Notes under the pieces: generated by a model
Told to the model about the DNA's origin: nothing
Seen by the model: only the letters and a program-made list of their open reading frames with translations
Database searches by the model: none
Shown: positions 54,591 to 63,811 of the stretch, piece after piece
How positions within the stretch are numbered: the first letter of the stretch is position 1
How the letters are laid out: every line of letters starts with the position of its first letter
DNA from: Anthropogastromicrobium sp050944455
GTDB lineage: Bacteria > Bacillota > Clostridia > Lachnospirales > Lachnospiraceae
DNA: 64,000 nt
Direction: 5' to 3'
Assembly: GCA_050944455.1 (NCBI GenBank)
Contig: JBMNRC010000014.1
Location: forward strand, 1 to 64,000
Program-made: the position numbers and the translations under genes

Positions 54591-54800
54591 TAACCCGGAA
54601 GCTGCCTGAATTTTCATCCCTGCCTGGATACAGCCGGGAAGGGAAAATTCGGGAGAAATTATACATTCGATCATTCAATTCATATTGGACAAAAGCCTGC
54701 GGAGTACTATCGGAGGCTTCTAAATCGATATCGGAACGATCTGGTGATCGGATACAGTCTGACAGGTTCAGCCGGTTATGTTCCACAGGAGAAAGACAGA

Positions 54801-55100
54801 ATGGATCAGACATCAGACAAGATAGTATTTGAAACCGAAAACGGCCCTGAAGAATTTCACGTTCTGGACCAGACAAGACTGAATGGCAAGGACTATCTGC
54901 TGGCGGCAGTGTCGGAGGATCCTGATTCGGAAGTCGTAATCTTCCGCGACGATTCGGCGTCCGATGATCCCGAGGCCCTGTATGTTCCGGTGGAAGACGA
55001 GGTGGAACAGGATGCTGTTCTGCGGATCTTCGAGGAAATATTGGCGGATACTGACAATGACTCTGACGGGGATCAGAAACCGGATCCCGGTCAGGAGTGA
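54801..55100 (+). CDS. DUF1292 (YrzB-like) small protein
   Basis: Predicted 99-residue acidic protein. The core KIVFETENGPEEFHVLDQTRLNGKDYLLAA and EVVIFR..DPEALYVPVEDEVEQDAVLRIFEEIL match DUF1292, found after ireB-ruvX in Bacillota. Function is unknown. The C-terminal 15 residues are Asp/Gly-rich. The ATG at 54801 follows AGGAGA at 54787-54792. It is 27 bases upstream of the RNase J gene and likely co-transcribed with it. Confidence 0.88.
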   Translation: MDQTSDKIVFETENGPEEFHVLDQTRLNGKDYLLAAVSEDPDSEVVIFRDDSASDDPEALYVPVEDEVEQDAVLRIFEEILADTDNDSDGDQKPDPGQE

Positions 55101-55127
55101 CCTGCCGGGTTATGAGGGGAGGAAAAA

Positions 55128-56810
55128 ATGGATAATAAACCGAGAGATACAGCCGCAAGCCCGTCCGTGAGAGTGATTCCGCTCGGCGGCCTGGAGGAAA
55201 TCGGAATGAACATGACTGTCTTCGAGTACGGGGACAGCATGATCATCGTGGATGTAGGCATGTCTTTCCCGTCTGACGATATGCTGGGAATTGATATGGT
55301 CATTCCCGATTTTTCCTATGTGCTCCAGAACGCGGACCGGCTGAAGGCGATTTTTATTACACACGGCCATGAGGACCATATCGGCGCTCTTCCGTTCCTG
55401 CTCAAGCAGGTGAATGTGCCGGTGTACGCGACAAAGCTTACCCAGGGAATCATCGAGGGCAAGCTGATGGAACACGGGATCCTGAATGATGTGCGGCAGG
55501 TAATCGTCCAGTACGGACAGGTTGTCAAAGCCGGGGATTTCAGGGTTGAATTTATCAAGACAAACCACAGTATCGAGGACGCGGCGGCGCTGGCGATCTA
55601 TTCGCCGGCAGGCGTCATCGTCCATACCGGGGACTTCAAGATCGACTATACGCCTGTATTCGGTGATATGGCGGATCTGCAGCGCTTTGCCGAGCTCGGG
55701 CGCAAGGGCGTTCTCGCGATGCTCTGCGACAGCACCAACGCGGTCCGCGACGGATTCACCCCGTCGGAGCGCACGGTAGGAATCACTTTTGACCACATCT
55801 TTGCTGAGAACAAGGACCGCCGTATCCTGATCGCGACCTTCGCCTCCAATGTGGACCGCGTGCAGCAGATCATCAACACCGCCCGCTGCTACGGCCGCAA
55901 GGTCGTCGTCGAGGGCCGCAGCATGGTCAATGTCATCGGCAAGGCGAACGAACTCGGGTACATCAGCATCCCGGAGGGAACGCTGATCAGCATAGACGAC
56001 CTCAACAATTACCCGCCGGAGCAGACCTGCCTGATTACCACGGGCAGCCAGGGCGAGTCCATGGCGGCTCTTTCCCGCATGGCGGCGTCCATCCACCGCA
56101 AAGTTTCCATCATGCCGGGCGATCTGGTCGTCTTCTCGTCCAGCACGATTCCGGGCAATGAAAAGTCGGTGTCGAAGGTCATCAATGAGCTGGAGGAAAA
56201 AGGCGCCGTCGTCATCAACCACGACACCCACGTTTCCGGCCATGCCTGCAAGGAAGAGATCAAGCTGATGTATTCGCTGGTCCGCCCGAAATACGCGATC
56301 CCGGTGCACGGCGAGTACCGCCACAGAAAAGCGCAGGCCGATGTGGTCGCGGAGCTCGGCATCCCGAAGGAGAACATCTTTATGATCAACTCCGGGTGCG
56401 TCCTGGAGCTTTCGGACGATCATGCCGGCGTGGTGGAGCAGGTTCCGAGCGGAGCTGTGCTGGTTGACGGACTCGGCGTCGGCGACGTCGGGAATATCGT
56501 TCTCCGCGACCGTCAGGCGCTGGCGCAGGACGGCATTATCATTGTCGCCATGACACTCGAAAAGTACAGCAATCAGCTTCTCGCCGGCCCGGATCTCGTG
56601 TCCCGCGGTTTTGTGTATATCCGCGAATCCGAGAACCTGATGGACGAGGCGCAGCAGGTGTGCAACGACGCGGTATTCGGATGCCTGGAGAACCACATCA
56701 CCGACTGGACCAAGATCAAGAACACTATCCGCGACGATCTGGGCAGCTTCCTGTGGAAGAAGATGAAGAGAAGCCCGGTGATCCTGCCGATCATCATGGA
56801 AGTCGAGTAA
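55128..56810 (+). CDS. rnj: Ribonuclease J
   Basis: Predicted 560-residue metallo-beta-lactamase/beta-CASP ribonuclease with 5'-3' exo- and endonuclease activity, the main mRNA and rRNA processing enzyme of this type in Bacillota. Zinc motif HGHEDHIGALPFL is near 82. Further motifs are DTHVSGHACKEEIKLM and the PKYAIPVHGEYRH stretch near 385. The C-terminal domain of about 100 residues completes the expected length. GGGGAGG precedes the ATG. A strong hairpin follows. Confidence 0.96.
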   Translation: MDNKPRDTAASPSVRVIPLGGLEEIGMNMTVFEYGDSMIIVDVGMSFPSDDMLGIDMVIPDFSYVLQNADRLKAIFITHGHEDHIGALPFLLKQVNVPVYATKLTQGIIEGKLMEHGILNDVRQVIVQYGQVVKAGDFRVEFIKTNHSIEDAAALAIYSPAGVIVHTGDFKIDYTPVFGDMADLQRFAELGRKGVLAMLCDSTNAVRDGFTPSERTVGITFDHIFAENKDRRILIATFASNVDRVQQIINTARCYGRKVVVEGRSMVNVIGKANELGYISIPEGTLISIDDLNNYPPEQTCLITTGSQGESMAALSRMAASIHRKVSIMPGDLVVFSSSTIPGNEKSVSKVINELEEKGAVVINHDTHVSGHACKEEIKLMYSLVRPKYAIPVHGEYRHRKAQADVVAELGIPKENIFMINSGCVLELSDDHAGVVEQVPSGAVLVDGLGVGDVGNIVLRDRQALAQDGIIIVAMTLEKYSNQLLAGPDLVSRGFVYIRESENLMDEAQQVCNDAVFGCLENHITDWTKIKNTIRDDLGSFLWKKMKRSPVILPIIMEVE

Positions 56811-56839
56811 CGGCAGCGCAGCCGGAAAGGCCGAAAAGA

Positions 56840-56887
56840 GAGCCACGTCCGGGGAAATCAGACCAGATGATTTTCCGGGCGTGGCTC
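56840..56887 (+). terminator. Terminator after RNase J
   Basis: GAGCCACG (56840-56847) with CGTGGCTC (56880-56887), continued by CCGG and GAAAATCA-type pairing inside, then GTTTGCG. The T tract is weak. Confidence 0.65.
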
Positions 56888-57091
56888 GTTTGCGTCAGGC
56901 ATCCGGCCGGCCCGCGCCGCCGGGCAGCCGTACGGATCCTGTGAACGGGAAATTCCGGACTGATCCCGTCTGCAGGAGTGAGAGATACCGGACCGGTCCC
57001 GCGAAGGGACGTCGGCAGATTTTAAGAAAGCGGAATGACGGCAGGATCTGTGGAAGATCAGCCGCGGCCGGATTCCCAGGGGGAGATGAAA

Positions 57092-57775
57092 ATGTACAGT
57101 GATGAGAGAATCAATGCTTATCTGAATTCTCTGGAGAAACCGCAGGATCCCCGGCTTGAGGCGGTGAGACAGCAGGCTCTCGCGGACGGCGTGCCGATAG
57201 TCCGTCCGGCCACGCAGAGCCTGCTGACTTTTTTTGTCACGCTTCTCAAACCGGATTCGATTCTGGAAGTCGGGACGGCGGTGGGCTATTCCGCGCTGTG
57301 CATGAGAGAAGCGATGCCGGCCGGAGGCCATATCGTCACCCTGGAGAAAGACAGCGGCAGGGCTGCCGCGGCAAGAAAACATTTCGCGGATTTCGGCGCG
57401 GAAAGCGAGATCACCCTGTTGGAGGGCGACGCGGCGGAATTGCTGAAAAACCTCCCGGACCGCTCGTTTTCCTTCGTGTTCATGGACGCCGCGAAAGGAC
57501 AGTATCTGGCTTTCCTCCCGGATGTGCTGCGGGTTTTGAAAACCGGCGGCGTGATTTTCTCCGACAACGTGCTTCAGGACGGGGAAGTGCTGGATTCGCG
57601 ATATGCGGTTCCCAGACGGGACCGCACGATCCACACGCGCATGCGCAATTACCTGTTCGCGCTCAAGCACATGGAGGGAGTGACGTCAAGCGTCATCCCG
57701 ATCGGCGACGGCGTGTGCGTCACGGTCAAAACAGCCGACAGCCCGGATCTTTCCGTGCTGGAAACGATGGGCTGA
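57092..57775 (+). CDS. trmR: TrmR-like tRNA 5-hydroxyuridine O-methyltransferase
   Basis: Predicted 227-residue class I methyltransferase of the YrrM/TrmR type. It has SAM motif I ILEVGTAVGYSALCM, a VTLEKD acidic loop and FMDAAKGQY plus VIFSDNVLQDGEV metal/catalytic regions. TrmR methylates 5-hydroxyuridine 34 of tRNA to mo5U. The precursor is made by TrhP-type U32 proteins, and one is encoded next. Two ATGs (57086 and 57092) are in frame; AGGGGGAG at 57078-57085 fits 57092 best. Confidence 0.88.
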   Translation: MYSDERINAYLNSLEKPQDPRLEAVRQQALADGVPIVRPATQSLLTFFVTLLKPDSILEVGTAVGYSALCMREAMPAGGHIVTLEKDSGRAAAARKHFADFGAESEITLLEGDAAELLKNLPDRSFSFVFMDAAKGQYLAFLPDVLRVLKTGGVIFSDNVLQDGEVLDSRYAVPRRDRTIHTRMRNYLFALKHMEGVTSSVIPIGDGVCVTVKTADSPDLSVLETMG

Positions 57776-57925
57776 AGAGCCGGAAGAAACAACGGGAAGA
57801 AAGAGTCGAAAGAAAGACCAGAGAGAAAACCCGCCGGAAAGAACCGGAAGAATGAGCCGGAAGAAATAATCCAAAAAACCGGAAGAATGAACGGGAAGAA
57901 AGAACCGGAAGAAAAAGCCGGAGAA
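57776..57925. repeat. Purine-rich CCGGAAGAA-type repeat
   Basis: About ten copies of (CC/AC)GG(A)AAGAA and variants run from the trmR stop to about 57925. Then comes a CCGCCGG/CCGGCGG hairpin at 57926-57945 and a TGgTAGAAT -10-like element at 57948-57956 that may start the U32 gene. Confidence 0.7.
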
Positions 57926-58026
57926 CCGCCGGAACTTCCCGGCGGCGTGGTAGAATAGAGAAAGCCGCGGAAAGCAGAGCGGGAAAGCCGCGGAAAACAG
58001 GAACACCCCTGGAAGGGAGAGACAGC

Positions 58027-59307
58027 ATGGACAACAGGCAGTACCGGCGCCCGGAACTTCTGATGCCGGCCGGCAGCCCTGAAGTATTAAAAACAGCCAT
58101 ACACTACGGCGCAGACGCCGTATATCTGGGCGGGGAAGCCTTCGGGCTCCGGGCCAAGGCGCACAATTTCACTCTCGATGAGATGGCGGAGGGAATCGCC
58201 TATGCGCACGCCCGCGGAGTGAAAATCCATGTCACGGTCAATATCGTGGCGCACGACCGGGACCTCGACGGACTCCGCCGGTATCTGGCGGAGCTTCGGG
58301 AAATCGGACCGGACGCGCTTATTATCTCCGACCCCGGCGTCTTTGCGCTGGCCGGGGAGATCTGCCCTGAGATCGAGCAGCACATCAGCACGCAGTCTTC
58401 GTGCAGCAATGCCGCCGCGTTCAATTTCTGGTACGGGCTCGGGGCGAAGCGGGTCGTGGCGGCCCGCGAACTATCGGTCAGGGAGCTCGCGGGGATCCGC
58501 AGACAGATTCCGGCGGACCGGGAGATCGAATGCTTTGTGCACGGCGCCATGTGCATGGCGGTCTCAGGCCGGTGCCTGATCTCGGCTTTCCTTACCGGCC
58601 GGAGCGCCAATTCCGGCGCCTGCACGCATCCGTGCCGCTGGCAGTACTCGCTGGTTGAGCAGACAAGGCCGGGGGAATATTTCCCTCTCACCGAGGATGA
58701 GAGGGGAACTTACCTGTTCAACTCCAAAGACCTCTGCATGATCGATCACCTGGACGACCTGGCGGAGGCGGGCGTCAACAGCTTCAAAGTTGAGGGGCGC
58801 ATGAAAACGGCGCTGTATGCCGCGACGGCGGCGAGAGCCTACCGCAAAGCCATCGACGATCTTGCCGAAAGCCCCGATAAATACCGCTCGAACCTGAAAC
58901 TTTACCGGGATATGGTCAGCAAGGGGACGATCCGCGAGTACACGACCGGATTCTATTACGGAAATCCCGGGGCGGAAGGCCAGATCTACGGGAGCAATAC
59001 CTATATCCAGAATTACATCTATCTGGGCATTGTCCGGAATCCGCGGCCGGACGGCACCATCTCGCTGGAACAGAAAAACAAGTTCCGCGTGGGAGATGAG
59101 ATAGAGATCCTCCGCCCCGACGGGACAGATGTTCCCGCGAAGGTTCTCTCGATTCTCGGCGGGGACGGACGCCCGGCGGAGAGCGCGCCGCATCCGAAGG
59201 AAAAGCTGACGGTGCGCCTTTCGGCGCCCGCGGGGGAACTGGACGTTTTGCGGATGAAGGCGCCGGAAGATCCCGGTAATTCGGAAACAGGGGAGAACGA
59301 AAAATGA
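58027..59307 (+). CDS. U32-family peptidase-like tRNA hydroxylation protein (TrhP2/YrrO-like)
   Basis: Predicted 426-residue U32 protein. It starts with RPELLMPAGSPEVLKTAIHYGADAVYLGGE, then the H..V..HD strand. The cysteine cluster FVHGAMCMAVSGRCLIS..GACTHPCRW provides the four cysteines thought to bind an iron-sulfur cluster, and a C-terminal beta domain follows near 330. Homologues TrhP (E. coli) and YrrN/YrrO (B. subtilis) hydroxylate U34 of tRNA. Only one such gene is present here, next to trmR. GGAAGGGAGAG precedes the ATG. Confidence 0.9.
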   Translation: MDNRQYRRPELLMPAGSPEVLKTAIHYGADAVYLGGEAFGLRAKAHNFTLDEMAEGIAYAHARGVKIHVTVNIVAHDRDLDGLRRYLAELREIGPDALIISDPGVFALAGEICPEIEQHISTQSSCSNAAAFNFWYGLGAKRVVAARELSVRELAGIRRQIPADREIECFVHGAMCMAVSGRCLISAFLTGRSANSGACTHPCRWQYSLVEQTRPGEYFPLTEDERGTYLFNSKDLCMIDHLDDLAEAGVNSFKVEGRMKTALYAATAARAYRKAIDDLAESPDKYRSNLKLYRDMVSKGTIREYTTGFYYGNPGAEGQIYGSNTYIQNYIYLGIVRNPRPDGTISLEQKNKFRVGDEIEILRPDGTDVPAKVLSILGGDGRPAESAPHPKEKLTVRLSAPAGELDVLRMKAPEDPGNSETGENEK

Positions 59308-59504
59308 ACAGTCGGAGGTCTCCCGATGGAACAGGCCTGACACTATTACTGACGGAAGAACGGTCATGCGGCGGGAAACCGTGCGGCAGCCGGCACCGTC
59401 CGCCGAAACGGCGGCACCCGACAGGGAAGTGTCCGGCGGACAGCGGGATGATTGGATAAAATACAGCGGAAACAGTTCAAAACCAAAGGAGAAGATCAGA
59501 GTCA

Positions 59505-62447
59505 ATGAAAACGGAAAATCTTTCAGAGTACAGAGTCATCAGGGCAGAGCGGATAGAGGAGATGGATTCCTTCGGAACCCTCCTGGAGCATAAGAAGTCC
59601 GGCGCGCATGTCTTCGTGATCGAAAACAATGACAACAACAAGGTTTTCGACATCACGTTCCGCACGCCGTCGGTGGACAGCACCGGCTCGGCGCATATCC
59701 TGGAGCATTCGGTGCTCTGCGGTTCGGAAAAATACCCGGTTAAAGACCCGTTCATCGAGCTGGCGAAGGGCTCCATGAACACGTTCCTGAACGCTATTAC
59801 TTTCCCGGATAAAACCTGTTATCCGGTCGCCAGCACCAACGACAAGGATTTCGAGAACCTGATGTCCGTCTATCTGGACGCCGTTTTCCATCCGAACGTG
59901 ATGAACAACGAAAAGATCTTCCGCCAGGAAGGATGGCGCTATGAGATGCCGTCGGAGGACAGTCCGATCAGCATCAACGGCGTCGTCTACAACGAGATGA
60001 AAGGCGCTTTCTCGTCCGGGGACGAGACGGTGGAACGCCTGACCTATGGGATTCTGTACCCGGATACTTCCTATGCCTGCGAATCGGGCGGCGATCCGAA
60101 AGAAATTCCCACGCTGACCTACGACCGGTTCCGGAAATTCTACCGCCGCTACTACCATCCGGCCAACAGCTATATTTACCTGTACGGCAACTGCGAGATG
60201 GAGCGCATCCTGAAGCAGATTGACCGCGAATATCTTTCCCGGTACGACCGCATCGACCCGGATTCCGGGCTGAAAGAGCAAAAGCCCTTCGATTCCGTCC
60301 GCGAGTCCGAGGTCCGCTACAACGTCACCGAGGCGGAAGCGGAAGAAGCCGGAGTGTATTACTCCTGGAACCGCGTGTGCCCGGACGTCCTGGACGTCAG
60401 AACCAACACCGCCCTCCACGTGCTGGATACCGTGCTGCTGAACACGCCCGGCGCGCCTGTCCATGAAGCGCTGAGCAAAGCGGAGATCGGCAAGGAAATC
60501 TACGGCGGATACGACGACCAGATCCTGCAGCCGCATTTCAACGTCACGGTGAAGGAAGCCGCCGCGGGACAGAAAGACCGCTTTGTGAAGATCATCGAGG
60601 ATACCCTGAGAAAAACCGCCGACGAAGGCATCCCGGAAAAATCCCTCACCGCGGCGCTCAACAGCATGGAGTTCCGCATGAAGGAATGCGACTACGGACG
60701 CGCGCCGAAGGGGCTGATATTCTGCTTCCGGGCTCTCCAGAGCTGGCTTTACGACGAGAAAGACCCGTTCCTTTATCTGGAGTATGAGGATACGTTCAGG
60801 TTCCTGCGCGAAAACCTCCATACCGGCTATTTTGAGAACCTGATCCGCACCATTCTGCTGGACAATACATTCGGCGCCGTGATCACGGTTTCTCCGGACC
60901 CCGGCATGAGCGCCCGCGGGGATAAGGAACTCGCCGACCGTCTCGCCGCCAAAAAAGCGTCCCTCTCCGCGGAAGAAAAGCAGAAACTGATCGCCGACAC
61001 GGCGGAGCTGGTCGCTTATCAGAAAGAGGAATCCACGCCGGAGCAGCTGGCTTCGATCCCGATGCTTTCAATCAGCGATCTGAGCCGCGGCGTGCTCCCG
61101 GTGAAAAACACCGTCGGGAGTTTTGAGGAAGGGAAGGAGGCTCCGGAAGACGGCGGAAACCGTTTTGTGTACCACGACATCTTTACCTCGGGCATCAGCT
61201 ATCTGGACCTTCTGTTCCCGGCGGATATGATTCCGAACGAGGATCTTCCCTATCTGGGAATCCTGAGAGACCTGCTGACCAACGTCTCCACCAAAAACTA
61301 CAGCTATCACGACCTGAACGAGGAAATCGACATCCAGACCGGCGGAATCGGCGCGGACATCGACATCTTCACGCGGGACGAAAACGGCGAAACGTGCAGC
61401 ATGTACCTCACCGTCTCGATGCGCGCGCTCGACGAAAACCTGGACAGGGCCATGGCGCTCACGGAGGAGATCATCCGCGGCACAGTCTTCACCGAGGCGG
61501 ACCGGATTAAGGAACAGCTTCAGGAAAACCAGGTGAGCGCGCACGAAGAGCTGATCCAGAACGGCCATACCACCGCCGTACAGCGCGGTTTTTCCTACCA
61601 TTCCGCGCCGGCCTGGCTGATAGAGCAGATCAGCGGAATCGACTACTATCGTTTCCTGTGTGACCTTACGGCGCATTACGAGGAGAGAAAAGAAGAACTC
61701 GCGCGCAAACTTCAGGAAATTTCAGGGAAGATTTTCCGCGGCAGCGGGATGATCGCAAGCTTCACCGGATCGAAGGAAAGCGCGGGCAGAATGAAAAAAA
61801 TGCTCGCTGAATTCGCCGCGAAGCTTCCGGCGGGCAGCGAACCCGCGGTTGTGAGAAGTGTGCTTCTGGAAAAGAAGAACGAAGGGTTCATGACCTCCTC
61901 TCAGGTACAGTACACGGCCCGCACCGGCGATTTCCGCAAAGCCGGCCTGCCGTACACCGGCGCGCTTCTGGTGCTTCAGGGAATGCTCAATTACGAGTAT
62001 CTCTGGAATAACCTGAGGGTTGAAGGCGGTGCTTACGGATGCATGTCCGGATTCCGCCGCTACGGGCTCTCGTTTATGGTTTCCTACCGGGATCCGAATC
62101 TCGCGCGCACAAATGCCATTTACAGCCGCCTTCCGGAATACCTGCATAACTACGCGGCGGATGAGCGCACAATGACCAAATTTATCATCGGCGCGGTCAG
62201 CGAGATGGACACGCCGATGACTCCCGTGGCGGAGGGACGCCGGGACATGTCGGCCTACCTGAGCGGAGTGACGGAGGAGGATCTGCAGCGCCAGCGCGAC
62301 GAAGTTCTCAGCTGCACGCCGGAGACCATCCGCGGCCTGGAACCGTACGCAAAGGCGCTGCTCTCCTCCGGATGCATCTGCACGGTGGGAAGCGAATCCA
62401 AAATCACGGAGGACAAAGACCTGTTCGGGCATCTGGAGCGGCTGTGA
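59505..62447 (+). CDS. M16C-family insulinase-like metalloprotease
   Basis: Predicted 980-residue peptidase of the presequence-protease (M16C) type. The inverted zinc motif HILEH is at about residues 64-68 in GSAHILEHSVLCGSEKYPVKDPF, with the downstream Glu in NEMKGAF near 165. Four structural repeats are expected; the central M16C-associated domain is at about 490-740, and the C-terminal half has ARTGDF..PYTGALLVLQGMLNYEYLWN. Length and order match bacterial M16C peptidases. It likely degrades small peptides in the cytosol; no signal peptide is present. AAAGGAG lies 12 bases before the ATG. Confidence 0.93.
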   Translation: MKTENLSEYRVIRAERIEEMDSFGTLLEHKKSGAHVFVIENNDNNKVFDITFRTPSVDSTGSAHILEHSVLCGSEKYPVKDPFIELAKGSMNTFLNAITFPDKTCYPVASTNDKDFENLMSVYLDAVFHPNVMNNEKIFRQEGWRYEMPSEDSPISINGVVYNEMKGAFSSGDETVERLTYGILYPDTSYACESGGDPKEIPTLTYDRFRKFYRRYYHPANSYIYLYGNCEMERILKQIDREYLSRYDRIDPDSGLKEQKPFDSVRESEVRYNVTEAEAEEAGVYYSWNRVCPDVLDVRTNTALHVLDTVLLNTPGAPVHEALSKAEIGKEIYGGYDDQILQPHFNVTVKEAAAGQKDRFVKIIEDTLRKTADEGIPEKSLTAALNSMEFRMKECDYGRAPKGLIFCFRALQSWLYDEKDPFLYLEYEDTFRFLRENLHTGYFENLIRTILLDNTFGAVITVSPDPGMSARGDKELADRLAAKKASLSAEEKQKLIADTAELVAYQKEESTPEQLASIPMLSISDLSRGVLPVKNTVGSFEEGKEAPEDGGNRFVYHDIFTSGISYLDLLFPADMIPNEDLPYLGILRDLLTNVSTKNYSYHDLNEEIDIQTGGIGADIDIFTRDENGETCSMYLTVSMRALDENLDRAMALTEEIIRGTVFTEADRIKEQLQENQVSAHEELIQNGHTTAVQRGFSYHSAPAWLIEQISGIDYYRFLCDLTAHYEERKEELARKLQEISGKIFRGSGMIASFTGSKESAGRMKKMLAEFAAKLPAGSEPAVVRSVLLEKKNEGFMTSSQVQYTARTGDFRKAGLPYTGALLVLQGMLNYEYLWNNLRVEGGAYGCMSGFRRYGLSFMVSYRDPNLARTNAIYSRLPEYLHNYAADERTMTKFIIGAVSEMDTPMTPVAEGRRDMSAYLSGVTEEDLQRQRDEVLSCTPETIRGLEPYAKALLSSGCICTVGSESKITEDKDLFGHLERL

Positions 62448-62477
62448 TGGAAACGCTGTGAACCGCGGATACCGCGC

Positions 62478-62660
62478 GCAGCCTGAACAGGAACGTACGC
62501 CTGTCGGGCAGCACGGGATCCCAGCGCTGACGGAACATACTGCGTCTGCCGGAAGGACATGGCGGGCGTGCGGGATCCCTGCGCGGCCGGAACAGCCGCC
62601 TGTCGGGCAGCGCCGGGATTCCGGCTTAACCGCGGCATGCGCGGCCGGACTCCCGCGAAT
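62478..62660. repeat. Degenerate repeat upstream of era
   Basis: CGCCTGTCGGGCAGC with a following CGGGAT(C/T)CC occurs at 62498-62522 and 62597-62622 (99-base offset). A related, more diverged unit lies between them (GCGGGCGTGCGGGATCCC). No gene is supported in 62448-62726. Confidence 0.65.
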
Positions 62661-62726
62661 CAGGGTAGGAAACAAAAAATTTTGCCGGAACGGCGCAAAT
62701 GATAAAAGAAGAACAGGCAGGGCAGA

Positions 62727-63644
62727 ATGGAACAGATTAACACGAAAAAGTCAGGCTTTGTGGCTGTCTGCGGCAGGCCGAACGTCGGCAAATCGACGCT
62801 CATGAACCACCTGATCGGGCAGAAAATCGCGATTACCTCCAACAAGCCGCAGACAACCCGAAACCAGATCCGCACAGTCTATACCGACGACCGCGGGCAA
62901 GTGATCTTTCTGGACACCCCGGGCATTCACAAGCCCAAAAACCAGCTCGGCCGCTACATGACCGAAGCGGCGTTCAGCACTCTGGAGCAGGCGGACCTGA
63001 TCCTCTGGCTGATCGAGCCGTCGACGACAGTCGGCCGGGGGGATTCCGAGATCCTGGCAAAGCTCAAATCCGCGAGCGCCCCGGTCATTCTGGTTATCAA
63101 CAAGATGGACACCGTGACAAAGGACCTGATGGAAAAGACGAAGGAAGTCTACGGAAATCTCATGGACTTCGCGGCCGTCAGCGAGGTTTCCGCCCTCAGG
63201 GGCGTGCGGACAAAGGAACTGATGGATACCATCTTTCATCTGCTGCCGTACGGGCCGATGTACTACGACGAAGATACCGTGACGGACGAGACCATGCGGC
63301 AGATTGCCGCGGAAATCATCCGGGAGAAAGCCCTGAGAGACCTGCGGGATGAGGTCCCGCACGGCATCGCCGTTCTGATCGAGAAGATGCGGGAGCGTCC
63401 GGACGGCTCCATCATGGATATCGAGGCGTCGATCGTCTGTGAGAAGGATTCCCACAAGGGAATCATCATCGGGCACGGCGGGGAGATGCTGCGCCGCATC
63501 GGCACGGACGCCAGAAAAGATATCGAGGAGATGTGCGGAATGCACGTCAACCTGAAGCTCTTTGTCAAAGTTCGTCGGGACTGGCGGGACAATCCGGTTT
63601 ATCTGCGGGACTTCGGATATGAGGAGAAAAACCTGAGGAAGTAG
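62727..63644 (+). CDS. era: GTPase Era
   Basis: Predicted 305-residue ribosome-assembly GTPase. G1 GRPNVGKST near 14, the G2 region NKPQTTRNQIRT, G3 DTPGIHKPKNQLG near 63, G4 NKMD near 123 and G5 SEVSALRG are all present. A C-terminal KH domain (about 210-300) includes GIIIGHGGEMLRRIG. It binds the 3' end of 16S rRNA. The ribosome site is weak (GGCAGGGCAG). recO follows after 167 bases. Confidence 0.97.
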   Translation: MEQINTKKSGFVAVCGRPNVGKSTLMNHLIGQKIAITSNKPQTTRNQIRTVYTDDRGQVIFLDTPGIHKPKNQLGRYMTEAAFSTLEQADLILWLIEPSTTVGRGDSEILAKLKSASAPVILVINKMDTVTKDLMEKTKEVYGNLMDFAAVSEVSALRGVRTKELMDTIFHLLPYGPMYYDEDTVTDETMRQIAAEIIREKALRDLRDEVPHGIAVLIEKMRERPDGSIMDIEASIVCEKDSHKGIIIGHGGEMLRRIGTDARKDIEEMCGMHVNLKLFVKVRRDWRDNPVYLRDFGYEEKNLRK

Positions 63645-63649
63645 AAACA

Positions 63650-63780
63650 GTACCTCTGGGAGGAGAAACGGCAGGAACCCTGAGAAAGCAGCGGCAGAAA
63701 CCTGAGGGCGTTATCGACAGAGAGGCCTGAGGGAAGAATGACAGAAAGGCCTGGAGCAGTAAAGACAGGCCGGGTTTGGC
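63650..63780. repeat. Short degenerate repeat between era and recO
   Basis: Units resembling GGCAGGAACCCTGAG, GGCAGAAACCTGAGG, ACAGAGAGGCCTGAGG and ACAGAAAGGCCTGG recur every 30-38 bases from about 63668 to 63760. Confidence 0.5.
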
Positions 63781-63811
63781 AGAGTATCATCGGGCAGAGA
63801 AGGAAAAGACA

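Noticed and set aside
57686..58006. Minus-strand Phe/Leu-rich open frame
   Set aside because: Produced by the purine-rich repeat read in reverse; no start signal.
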